From a virus, in the IMG/VR virus record IMGVR_UViG_3300047678_000831, positions 1 through 54,894 of that record: DNA of 54,894 nucleotides; one strand, given 5' to 3'. The number at the start of each line of letters is the position of its first letter. Positions within the stretch are counted from its first letter, which is position 1. The notes under the pieces are model-generated. The model was not told the origin of the DNA and made no database searches. It saw nothing but the letters and a program-made list of their open reading frames with translations. Below, piece by piece: positions 31,659-40,800 of this stretch. The position numbers and the translations under genes are program-made.

Positions 31659-33425
31659 ATGGCAACCGAGCCCAAGGGCGACCCCACGCCCAGCGCGCCC
31701 CTGAAGCGCCTGGGCTCCGTAGTGACACGCTGGTTCGAAGGCAAGGGCGCCCCCGAGCATGTCGGGCGGCGCGAGCCGGCGCTGGTGGATCGCCGCCCGG
31801 CATCGCCGATGCAGGACGGCTGGGACGACTGGCTGGCCGATCCGGTCTCGCTCCAGGCCCTGGCCGGCACTCAGCACCGCCAGCTCCGCAGCCGCCAGCA
31901 GATCTACGAGAAGTGGCAGGACATGATGGCCGACACGGTGATCATGTCCGGGCTCAGCCTGCATGCGACCGCGGCCCTGGGCGGGCACGAGTCCATGGGC
32001 AAGATGATCTTCATCGAAGCCACGCCCGAGGCCAAGAAGGACAAGAAGCTCGCGGCTTTCGTGGAGTCGCTGGCCAAAGACCTGGAGCCGATCTTCAACC
32101 TGATCGCGCCCACCGTCACGATCAATGCCATCGGCTACGGCGATGCCTACGGCCGCCTGTACTCAACGCCGGGGGAAGGACTGCGCGACATCTACGTCGA
32201 CGAGCTGGTGCTTCCGTCACTGGTGCAGGCCTACGAACGCGGCAACACCACCATCGGGTTCACCGTCGCCACCGGCGAGAGGTACTTCGAGAAGCTGACC
32301 GTGTTGCAGATGGCGCGCGTGAAGATGCCGCGCAAGATGTACGTGCCCCAGAGCCGCGTGATGGAGAAGTCCGTCCGCGTCAGCCTTCGAGAGGACGACG
32401 TTCGACGGCTGCCGGCCGTGCCTGCGGTGGCTGGCGGCTCATTCCTTGACGGCGTAGAAGGCGCCTACGACAAGTTCGCTGCCTCGTGGGCAGGCCTCAC
32501 GGGCCAGCGCGTGCAGGACTCCATCGCCGAAGTGATGGTCGGCGTGCAGCAGACGGGCATGTCCCCGGAGCAGCGCAAGACCTTCAAGAAGAGCCTGGTG
32601 GAGATGTTCGAGCGGACGAACGCCTACATCAACGCCGTGGTGAAGCGCGGCAAACCGGTCTTCGGGAAGATCTTCCACTTCATCCCGACTTCGGGAGAGA
32701 AGCAGGTCGCGGAGATTCGCGCGGAGTCGCCAGGCCAGCGGCCCGCGAGCCTCACCATCGAGGACGTGATGATGAACGCCCGTTTCCTGGCCGGCGGCAT
32801 GGGGCTGGACCTGTCCGCGCTGGGCTTCAGCGACCAGTTGGCCGGTGGCTTCGGCGGGGAGGGGTTCTTCCGCGTCAGCGCCCAGTCCGCAGAGCGCTCG
32901 CGCGCCGTCCGTGCGGCGCTGACGCCATTCTTCGACCACTGCACCTCAGTGCACGCGCTGATGAAACACGGCCTGGAGTTCAGCTCCGCCGATCAGCCCT
33001 GGCAGATCAACTTCGCAGGGAACATCAGCGCGCTGGCGGCCGAGAACGAGCGCACCTCGCGCGACAAGCGGGATGCCGGCACCTTGTTGGCCACGGCCAT
33101 GGCGCAGGTCAAAGACCTGGGCCTGGACGAGCCAGCCATCGCCAATTTCCTGGAGAAGGAAATGGCCCTGGACGCCAAGGACGCGCAGATGTACGCGAAG
33201 GCCATGGCCAAGGCGATCAAGGAGGCTGCTGCGCGCGAGGCCGCGGGCGGTTTCGGGGGTGGCGGCTTCGGAGGCGGATTCCCGGGAGATGAACCGGCCA
33301 GTCCGGACGGGTCAGCGCCAGGTGAGGGCGGAGAGGGTGGTGACGGCGCGGCCGACGGCCCGACCGGTGAGCAAGGGGCACCGGGCAAGGCCAAGGTGAA
33401 GCGCACACCCAAGGTGGCCGCGTGA
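31659..33425 (+). CDS. Portal protein
   Basis: A 588-residue protein with the composition and layout of a portal: a helical N-terminal region, a conserved-looking INAIGYGDAYGRLYST segment (about 160), a stem region at about 320-345 (RTNAYINAVVKRGKPVFG) and a helical crown. It ends in a glycine-rich and acidic disordered tail (from about 525) with a basic last segment. Portals form the dodecameric ring that admits DNA. The gene starts right after the promoter hexamer, and its stop overlaps the next start (GTGA). Confidence 0.75.
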   Translation: MATEPKGDPTPSAPLKRLGSVVTRWFEGKGAPEHVGRREPALVDRRPASPMQDGWDDWLADPVSLQALAGTQHRQLRSRQQIYEKWQDMMADTVIMSGLSLHATAALGGHESMGKMIFIEATPEAKKDKKLAAFVESLAKDLEPIFNLIAPTVTINAIGYGDAYGRLYSTPGEGLRDIYVDELVLPSLVQAYERGNTTIGFTVATGERYFEKLTVLQMARVKMPRKMYVPQSRVMEKSVRVSLREDDVRRLPAVPAVAGGSFLDGVEGAYDKFAASWAGLTGQRVQDSIAEVMVGVQQTGMSPEQRKTFKKSLVEMFERTNAYINAVVKRGKPVFGKIFHFIPTSGEKQVAEIRAESPGQRPASLTIEDVMMNARFLAGGMGLDLSALGFSDQLAGGFGGEGFFRVSAQSAERSRAVRAALTPFFDHCTSVHALMKHGLEFSSADQPWQINFAGNISALAAENERTSRDKRDAGTLLATAMAQVKDLGLDEPAIANFLEKEMALDAKDAQMYAKAMAKAIKEAAAREAAGGFGGGGFGGGFPGDEPASPDGSAPGEGGEGGDGAADGPTGEQGAPGKAKVKRTPKVAA

Positions 33426-34321
33426 GCGTCATCGACCGCACCCGCTCCGTGATCGCGGACCGCGCCGGTTCCTCGATTCAGTCCGCCACCGGCATCGGCT
33501 CGGGCCTGCTGGGCGGCACGGCGCTGGGCGCGCTCACCAAGGGAATCGCGCAGGGCCCGAAGGCTGCGCTCGCGGTGCTGCCCAGCCTGAAGAAGGACGG
33601 GCTCAACCTGGCGCTGGGCCAACTGTCGAGCCGGCAGTCGGCCGCGGAAAGCGCACGCAAGGCCGTTGGCAAGGTGAACGGCAAGGTCGCACCCAAGGTG
33701 ATTGCGCCGGCCCCGCTGGTCACCAAGCGGAAGCCTTTCGATCCGCCGCCGGCCACCTGGGGTGAGGCCCCTGTCTTTGGTGGCCTGTCCAGCATGGCGG
33801 ACTACCGCGAACTTGCCATGCGCGCGGCCCTTGCGGGCAAGTCATGGAAGAACCTCTTCTATGTGCACCTGACCGAGTTCACCGCCAGCAAGTCGTCCAT
33901 CGGCGGGCCTGACGGCTTCAACCTCTTCGCTGTCGACGCTGGTTTCAGCCCCTACAGCATCACCGGCGAGGCGGTGCCGCTGGGCGCGATGAACATGGAC
34001 CGCCTTGGCGGCACGGAACAGGTCGAACTGCGCATCACGACGTTCGACGACAAGCTGGGCTCGGTGAAGAGGTGGTTCGAGGGGAAGTGCGACCAGGTCG
34101 CGCACGTCGACGGGACTTTCGGGCTGCCGATGGACTACCTCGTTTCCATCGAGCTGTCGCACATGATCGCCGAGCGGCCAGAGCAGTCCGACCCCCGTCT
34201 GCAGCATCGCTGGCTGATGCGCCCGGGCACCATCAACACGGAACTGAGCCGCCGTGGGGCGGAGCTTGAAGAGCTGTCGCTGACCTTCGTTCAGTTCGAC
34301 CCGTTCATGAAGCCATCATGA
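33422..34321 (+). CDS. Tail/baseplate protein, tube-fold candidate
   Basis: A 299-residue protein starting at the GTG overlapping the portal stop. The N-terminal 100 residues are Ala/Gly-rich and helical. The C-terminal 180 residues include long strands (QVELRITTFDDKLGSVKRWFEG, about 200-221; YLVSIELSHMIAE), which resembles tail-tube-like domains found in tube initiator proteins. The neighbour downstream is a tail lytic transglycosylase, so a role at the tube-baseplate junction is plausible. Coupled to the next gene by ATGA. Confidence 0.4.
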   Translation: MSVIDRTRSVIADRAGSSIQSATGIGSGLLGGTALGALTKGIAQGPKAALAVLPSLKKDGLNLALGQLSSRQSAAESARKAVGKVNGKVAPKVIAPAPLVTKRKPFDPPPATWGEAPVFGGLSSMADYRELAMRAALAGKSWKNLFYVHLTEFTASKSSIGGPDGFNLFAVDAGFSPYSITGEAVPLGAMNMDRLGGTEQVELRITTFDDKLGSVKRWFEGKCDQVAHVDGTFGLPMDYLVSIELSHMIAERPEQSDPRLQHRWLMRPGTINTELSRRGAELEELSLTFVQFDPFMKPS

Positions 34322-36285
34322 AGCTCAAGAGCGACCGCAGCGGGTTCCTGGTGGGCGAGTCGCTGGGCAGCGACAAGGCCGAGAAGCTGCTCACCGGTAT
34401 TCGCGGGGACACGCGCAACATCCTCGCCCTCATGCGTTCGACCGCCGGCGAGGCGAGGGCGCCCACCGCAGCGGCTCGGCCGTACAGCACGGGAGCAGCA
34501 GCGGCGCGGACCTCACCTCTGCTGGCCGCGGTGGCCCCAGCCGGCCGCGGCGGGCGCGTGCTGACCCGAGGCGAGGGGGGACTCGTTTCCGCGGAACCCG
34601 CGGCAGTACCGAACAAGCGGCTGGCCGACCTGGCCGAAGCCACCAAGTCGATGGCCAAGACTTCGGCCGCCGAACGGCGAGACCGCAAGCTCGACAAGAA
34701 CAAGCCTGATGGTGGACCGAAGGGCAATGGCCGCGGCGGGGCGCTGCTGCGCAAGAGCGGCAGTGCAGCTCTGGATGCCGCGGTGGCCAGCCAGCAGGTG
34801 GACCCGCTGTTGGAAAGCGTCGGCGAGGCGGCCAATGTCGTCAAACGGCTTGGCTCCGTCGCGGTCCCGCTCGGGCGCGCCGCGGGCGGCCTCCGTGGCC
34901 TGGCCAGTCGGCTGCAGCGCATGCGCCTGCCGCCGGGCGTGAAGCCCGACAAGAATGGCCGGCTGCGCGACGCGAAAGGGCGCTACCTCAAGGACGGCGA
35001 CCTGGCGCGGTTGCGAGCGGCGCAGAGCCCGGTGATTGCTCCACCTGCCGGCGAAGGCGGCGGCCTCCTGCCTGGCCTGATCGGCGGCGCCGGAGGTGCT
35101 GCAGGCCTGGGCATTGCGCGCTGGCTGACGGGTCGCCTCGGCGTGGGGATGGCATCGCTCGGCGTCGGCGCGAAGGCGCTGTTGAAGCGTGCCCCCGTGG
35201 TCGGCAGCCTGATCGAAGCCATCACCGGCGTGATCAACGATCAGCGGATCGCCAACGACAAGAGCCTGACCGACCAGCAGCGCGACAACCTCCGGGTGGA
35301 GAACGCGCTGGGCACCGGTGGCGGCATCGGCGGGGCGGCCCTGGGCGGCGCCATCGGCACGGCCATCGGCACCGCGATCCTGCCAGGGCTCGGCTCGGCC
35401 ATCGGCGGAGCGCTGGGCGCTATCGTCGGCGCGCTGTTCGGCCGCGAAACCGGCCAGCGCTTGGCCACCAACGTAAACGATCCGGCCAAGCGCTGGGATG
35501 CAGTACGAGACAAGATCGTCAGTGCCTCGAAGAGCGCGGGCGTGGACCCTGGGCTGGTGGCGCAGATTTCCACAGCCGAGTCGGGAAATGACCCGAACGC
35601 ACGGCCTCTTGATCGCAACGGCGTTCCCATGTCTTCAGCCCACGGCCTTGGCCAGTTGCTGGACGGGACGTGGGCGAACATGGTCCGGGCGCATGGCGAA
35701 AAGTACGGCATCCCGGGCGCGTCCCAGATGACCGACGCGCAAGCCGCGGCCTTCCGATCCGATCCGGCGATGCAGGCCAACATGCTCGCCGAGCTGACCG
35801 CGGAGAACGTGAAGCTGGGCCGCGGCCTGGGCGGGACTGACGACGCCGCCAACGTGTACGCCTTGCACAACCTGGGCGCTGGCAGCGGTTCCAACTTCCT
35901 GAAGGCCTTGCGGGCCAACCCCGGGGGGTCGGTGACGTCGGTGCTTAGCCCGACGGAGATCGCCAACAACCCATCGCTCTACAAGAGCGGAACGGTCACG
36001 CTGGCGCAGGCCTACGAAAACATGTCTGCAGCAATGACGGTGGGCACCAGGAACGCCACCGATGCGCGCCGTCTTGGCAGCATGCCCACAGTCAACCCAC
36101 CGCCAGTCCTGTCTGCCCCGGGTCCGATGCCGACGGTGGATGTCGATATGCCGACCAAACTCAACAGCCCTGCGCCCATTGTCGTAGTTGTTCCGACACC
36201 TCCGGCTACGCAGGATGTGGCCGACCGCGGCGTCGCCCATATCGTCACGGGCGGCATTGGTCGCGGATCGGCGTATCGCTGGTAA
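34318..36285 (+). CDS. Tail-associated lytic transglycosylase
   Basis: A 655-residue protein. Residues about 400-560 form an SLT-type lytic transglycosylase: AQISTAESGNDPNARP with the catalytic Glu in TAES, then AHGLGQLLDGTW, and YALHNLGAGSG further on. The first 210 residues are charged and Ala-rich; residues about 245-375 are Gly/Ala-rich and hydrophobic, perhaps able to enter a membrane. The C-terminal 100 residues are Pro/Thr-rich. Such proteins open peptidoglycan during DNA injection. Its length could also let it act as a short tape measure. A late promoter follows directly. Confidence 0.75.
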   Translation: MKLKSDRSGFLVGESLGSDKAEKLLTGIRGDTRNILALMRSTAGEARAPTAAARPYSTGAAAARTSPLLAAVAPAGRGGRVLTRGEGGLVSAEPAAVPNKRLADLAEATKSMAKTSAAERRDRKLDKNKPDGGPKGNGRGGALLRKSGSAALDAAVASQQVDPLLESVGEAANVVKRLGSVAVPLGRAAGGLRGLASRLQRMRLPPGVKPDKNGRLRDAKGRYLKDGDLARLRAAQSPVIAPPAGEGGGLLPGLIGGAGGAAGLGIARWLTGRLGVGMASLGVGAKALLKRAPVVGSLIEAITGVINDQRIANDKSLTDQQRDNLRVENALGTGGGIGGAALGGAIGTAIGTAILPGLGSAIGGALGAIVGALFGRETGQRLATNVNDPAKRWDAVRDKIVSASKSAGVDPGLVAQISTAESGNDPNARPLDRNGVPMSSAHGLGQLLDGTWANMVRAHGEKYGIPGASQMTDAQAAAFRSDPAMQANMLAELTAENVKLGRGLGGTDDAANVYALHNLGAGSGSNFLKALRANPGGSVTSVLSPTEIANNPSLYKSGTVTLAQAYENMSAAMTVGTRNATDARRLGSMPTVNPPPVLSAPGPMPTVDVDMPTKLNSPAPIVVVVPTPPATQDVADRGVAHIVTGGIGRGSAYRW

Positions 36286-36295
36286 GTGGCACCGT

Positions 36296-36336
36296 CGGTA
36301 AGGCGGTCCTGATCCCCAAAAACCGGCTCTGACACT
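36296..36336 (+). promoter_or_regulatory. Late-type promoter, copy D (CGGTAAG-N28-GACACT)
   Basis: CGGTAAG at 36296-36302 and GACACT at 36331-36336. Followed by a leader with the hairpin at 36338 and an AGGAG site before the ATG at 36386. Confidence 0.7.
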
Positions 36337-36337
36337 T

Positions 36338-36367
36338 CTTCGAGTCGCGCGGTCTTCGCGCTCGAAG
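36338..36367 (+). repeat. Hairpin in the 5' leader
   Basis: CTTCGAG and CTCGAAG are outer arms of a stem with GCGCG/CGCGC inside. It directly follows the promoter hexamer, so it would lie at the very 5' end of the mRNA and could stabilise it. Confidence 0.5.
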
Positions 36368-36385
36368 ACGATCTAGGAGCCACGC

Positions 36386-36877
36386 ATGGGTGTCGTCAAC
36401 ACCGCTGCATATCACGAGTCGAACTACCGCCTCGTCCAGGCATTGGGCGCAAAGCTCACTGCCGGGAACTTCACGTTCGAGCCGGTTGGATTCGGCGGGA
36501 TGTACCTGCTGATCAAGCAGTTCCCGCTTCCATTCCTGAGCGGTGGCGACGCCATCGAGAGTCCCGAGCCTGGCGGCGGGTTCGGGTATGTGCAGGGACC
36601 GATCCGCACCGCCTTTGAAGGTCAAGTTGGGCTACAGGAAACCGAGTCGGGAATCGCCCGGCAGTTCCTGGTCGATGTCATTCGAGGCGGCGGCTATTTC
36701 GATGCCCGCATCTACGAAGGCACGCCGGGCAAGAACACCGGTTCCTACAGCATCGAACAGGCCTTCATGAAGATCGAGCCGCCCGATATCGACTGGGAGA
36801 ACCGAACCCAGCTTCTGCTCCTGACCGGGAGCATCAATTACCGGTTCTTCGGCAAAACCTACCCCGGCAACTCCTGA
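36386..36877 (+). CDS. Probable major tail tube protein
   Basis: A 163-residue beta-rich protein with strong expression signals (late promoter, AGGAG site). It lacks long helices and ends in RTQLLLLTGSINYRFFG, a pattern of paired strands common to tube proteins; GGGYFDARIYEG and YSIEQAFMKIEPPDI add more strands. Its size is right for a tube subunit. It does not lie beside the sheath gene as tube genes usually do, so the call is tentative. Confidence 0.45.
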   Translation: MGVVNTAAYHESNYRLVQALGAKLTAGNFTFEPVGFGGMYLLIKQFPLPFLSGGDAIESPEPGGGFGYVQGPIRTAFEGQVGLQETESGIARQFLVDVIRGGGYFDARIYEGTPGKNTGSYSIEQAFMKIEPPDIDWENRTQLLLLTGSINYRFFGKTYPGNS

Positions 36878-36888
36878 TCGAGGCACGC

Positions 36889-37503
36889 ATGACCGTCACC
36901 AACAGCTTCGCCGTCGCCGACGCCAAGAACAACGCGCTGGAGGCCGCAGTCGGCACCTCGCCGATCATCCGTGCCTATACCGGCGTGATGCCGACGAACG
37001 CGCGCACGGCCTTGTCGGGCAACACCGTGATCGCGGAAGGCACGCTGCCTTCGGACTGGATGGCCAACAGCTCGAACGGCGTGAAGGCCAAGGCGGGCAC
37101 CTGGACGCTGACCGGCCTGTCGGCCGCCGGTGCCGGGACCGCGGCCACCTTCTACCGCATCTACGAATCGACCGGGACAACCTGCCACGAGCAAGGAACC
37201 TGGGGCGCCGCGACGGCGCTGAGCACGAGTGCGGCGACGGCGGCCAACAGCAACGTGCTGACCTTCGCCTCGGCGCCGTCCGTCGCGCAAGGCCAGAAGA
37301 TCACCGGCACGGGCATCCTGGAGGACACCGTCGCGCTGGCCGTGTCCGGCAACACCGTGCTCATGAGCCGCGCTTCGACCGCTGGCGTGGCCTCGGGTGC
37401 GTCGATCACGTTCGGCTCGGACATCACGGTGGACACCAACTCCATCGCCAACGGCCAGAGCGTGACCATCGGCACCTACCAGAAGACGGCCGGCAACCTG
37501 TAG
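36889..37503 (+). CDS. Structural protein, unknown
   Basis: A 204-residue Thr/Ala/Ser-rich protein with almost no charged residues in its second half, consistent with a secreted-like beta structure in the virion. The N-terminal 50 residues (SFAVADAKNNALEAAVGTSPI) form a helix plus strand. It follows the tube candidate by 11 bases and precedes similar Thr/Ala-rich genes. It may decorate the tail or connect a receptor-binding protein. Confidence 0.5.
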   Translation: MTVTNSFAVADAKNNALEAAVGTSPIIRAYTGVMPTNARTALSGNTVIAEGTLPSDWMANSSNGVKAKAGTWTLTGLSAAGAGTAATFYRIYESTGTTCHEQGTWGAATALSTSAATAANSNVLTFASAPSVAQGQKITGTGILEDTVALAVSGNTVLMSRASTAGVASGASITFGSDITVDTNSIANGQSVTIGTYQKTAGNL

Positions 37504-37512
37504 GGCGCAGCG

Positions 37513-37815
37513 ATGGCCACAAAGCTCACCCACAGCACCACTACGTCGACGACTGGTCCGGTCCCCATCGCGTTCGCGGCGTCGCCCCTCGGCGGCTTCA
37601 ACGCAGCGGCAGCGCTCGGAACGGCCACGGCCGCCACCGTCGAGCTGCAGGTGCGCGTCGGTGCGACCTGGCAGGTGGCAGACACGCTGGTGCTGGGCGG
37701 CGGCACGAACGTCCTCAACGTTCCGGTGTACCCGCCCTACGAAGCCGCGCGCTGGAACATCACGTCGATCACCGGCGGCTCCGTGCTGCTCGACGCGCTC
37801 GGCGTCGGCGCCTGA
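37513..37815 (+). CDS. Small structural protein
   Basis: A 100-residue Thr/Ala/Val-rich protein with a beta pattern (TVELQVRVGATWQVADTLVL). No Cys, few charges, like a small virion or fibre-bound domain. It lies between a structural gene and the large receptor-binding protein. Confidence 0.5.
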   Translation: MATKLTHSTTTSTTGPVPIAFAASPLGGFNAAAALGTATAATVELQVRVGATWQVADTLVLGGGTNVLNVPVYPPYEAARWNITSITGGSVLLDALGVGA

Positions 37816-37827
37816 CGGGCGGGCGCC

Positions 37828-40800
37828 ATGCCGCGCAACAACCGCCCGCGTGTCACGGGCGACCTCGTCGGTTTGGCGCCGGGGTCGCGCCGGACCGGCC
37901 TGTTCGGCGGCGAGACAGGCGCCGTCAAGGGATTCGTCGGCAGCCGCGTGCTGGGTGCTCCCGGTGAGGTGGCGGCTCCGCCCCCGCCGCCCCCGCCACC
38001 CCCGCCGCCGTCTCTGACCGTCACGGCCGGCGCCAGCAGCGGCACCACCGGCAACACCATCGCGGGGCCGACCATCAGCGCGCCCTCGGGCAACGCCTCG
38101 AACGTGGACTGGATGCTGGGCGCGTCGCAGAACGGGCTGACCGCGGTGCCTTCCTCGGGCACGTTGGCCCCTGGCGCGAGCGTTACCCCGACGCTGAGCT
38201 CGCTGAGCGCACTGATCTACACGCTGACGGTCACGAACGGCAGTGGCGGACCGGTCAGCGGCAGTGCGGGTGTCGTGCAGTTCTATGCACCGACGCCGCC
38301 CCCGCCACCACCTGCGCCGACCGGCACTCTCGCCACGCTCACGCTGATCGGTAGCGGGTCGGCTACGGTGACTTTCTGCGCCGGCCAGGCGTTCCGCCAG
38401 GGTGACGTTCCTTCCGGGTCGGGCGTGACGATCAGCGGCGCCAGCGCCCAGGCCCAGGCCAAGGTCAAATCGACCTGGCCGGACGGCTCAGTCAAAGTGG
38501 CGATCATCGCCGGCACCGCTGCGCTGAGTGCTGGCACCGCGACACTGAACGTGGCGGCCGGCACGGCCAGCACCGGCGCCGACTTGACCACGGCTGACCT
38601 GAAGGCCGCGTTGACGCAAGCCGTCAGCATCGGCTGCGGGGCTTTCGGCACGGCATCGTGGTCGGGCACCGACTGGGATGCCCCGTTCCAGACCTGGGTG
38701 ATCGGCCATCGCATGTCGTCGTGGCTGTTCCGCAAAGCCGTGGGCAGCGATGCCCATCTAGTGGCCTGGCTGGAGGTGCGGCTCTACGCCGGGGGGGCGG
38801 TAGAGATCCTGCCATGGCTGGAAAACGGTTACCTGTTGGTGACCGGCCCCACGAGCAAGAGCGCTACCTACACGTTCACGATGGGCGGATCGCAGCGCTT
38901 CAGCGCCACCATCGACCTGCCGCACCACTGCCGCGCGCCGCTGGTGAGCGGCTCCGCGCTGTCGCACTGGCTGGGCGCCGACCCTGGCGTGACGGTGCTG
39001 CATGACGTGGACTATCTGCAGGGCACCGGATTGCTGCCGGCCTACTTCGCCAAGACACCCAGCAATGCCGCCGCCGTGACGGCGCTGCCGGCCACGTACA
39101 CGCCGCTGCAACTGGGGTCTTTCCCGTCCGGCATGGGGTCGGTCGGCGGCAACACCTATGTGGGCCTGCTGCCCGAGTGGGACGTGCTGCACCTGACGTG
39201 CGGCACTACTGCCACCGCGGCGGCGGTGCAGCGCAACGCCTACAGCGCGGGCCGCTATCCGCTGCACTACCGCGATGAGGCGGACTCGCATCGGTGGGCT
39301 CGACTCTCGCAACACGCGACGCTGACCATCAAGCCGCCTGAGGCGGGCTGGGAAACAACGCCGGCCACCAGCGGCACGGCCCCGGCTACGTGGTCACTCG
39401 ACCACCAGCCCAGCGTGGGCTACATGGCCTATCTGCTGACTGGTCGGCGCTACCACCTGGACACGGTGCAGGCGCTGGCCTCGTTCAACGCGCTGTCGAT
39501 GAGCTACGCGCAGCGTGAGAACGCCAGCGGCATCTTCAAGAGCCAGTTCGCCGGCAGCGTGCGGCTGGCCGCCTGGACCTGGCGAGCGCTGGCGCATGCG
39601 GTGGCGATCACACCCGACGCAGACACCACGGCGCGCGGCGAGTTCGTTGCGCAACTGCAGGCCAACATCGCCTACTACTGGACGCGCTATGTCGGGCCTG
39701 GCGGCGCCGCAGCGCCGGTCGGCAATGCGTTCGGCTTCATCCAGCCTGCGGCCAGCTACAGCGCCAACCTGAACGGGTCGGTCGCCGCGGGCGCTACGAC
39801 CACGCAGATTCCTGTCACCCAGCCAGGCCTGGGCTACAGCGGCAACGCAGGCGATGGTCAGTTCGTGGGATTCTCGATCACCATCGGCGCCGAGACGCGC
39901 ACGTGCACGGGCTACGTGTCGGCCACCAACACGCTCACCGTGTCGCCAGGATTCAGCGCCGCGCCGAGCGCTGGCGCGCTGGTGATTGCCGATGACGGAC
40001 AGTGGTGGGATGCGCCGTGGATGCAGGACTACTTCACGGCCGTGGTGGGGTGGCTGAAAGACCTCGGCACCGCCATCGACGGCACGGCCACCACGCGGCT
40101 TGATGCGCTGTGGACCTGGAAGGCAAAGAGCATCGTCGGCCGGTGCAGCATCCCAAGCGCGGGCTTCATCTACAGGGACTTCGCACCCTACGAGTTGCCG
40201 ATCTCTCCCAGCAGCGTGGCCAACTGGGACACTGGGGCGGGGCCGTGGTTTGGCTCCTGGGCCGCCATCCACGCCGCGCTGTACGCGGGCAACGCGCCCG
40301 ACAACGGCCAGCCAGCGCCGTACGCACCGAACGCGGGTGGCGAGGTGGATGGTGACCTGCGCAACAACACCATCAGCGACCCGGTGGGCCCGGTGGGCGC
40401 TGCGGTCACGGCGCTGGCCTACGCGGCCAAGCACCGCGCCGAGGGCGCTCTGGTGGCTTGGGGCCTGATCACTGGGGCGGGCAACTGGGACACGCTGGCT
40501 GCGGCGATGGACGGCAGCCCGGTGTGGGCGGTGGCCCCGAACGCCATGCCCGGTGCGCTGCGCGGCCAGCCGGCGCTGACCTGGGCGTCAATGCCTGGCA
40601 CGGCTATGTACGGCAGCGATGGCGTGGCGGCGTTCGTGCCGACGGCAGTGGCCCGCACGACGGACGGGGTTTCAGCAGCCGGGTCGCCCTGGCTCGACGC
40701 CTACTGCGGCGTGGCTGCTGATCCAGTCACCAGCACCGTATGGCAAAACGGCAACGGCGGACACGGCGACTACTTCGGCAGCGAGGTGCTACGCCTTGAC

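Noticed and set aside
31645-31661. A sigma54-type promoter before the portal gene
   Set aside because: Only a partial match to the -24/-12 pattern; the other promoter copies do not share it.
36280-36320. GGTAAG at the stop of the transglycosylase gene as a second promoter
   Set aside because: The preceding base is T and the sequence 28 bases later is CCCAAA, not hexamer-like; the proper copy starts 16 bases downstream.
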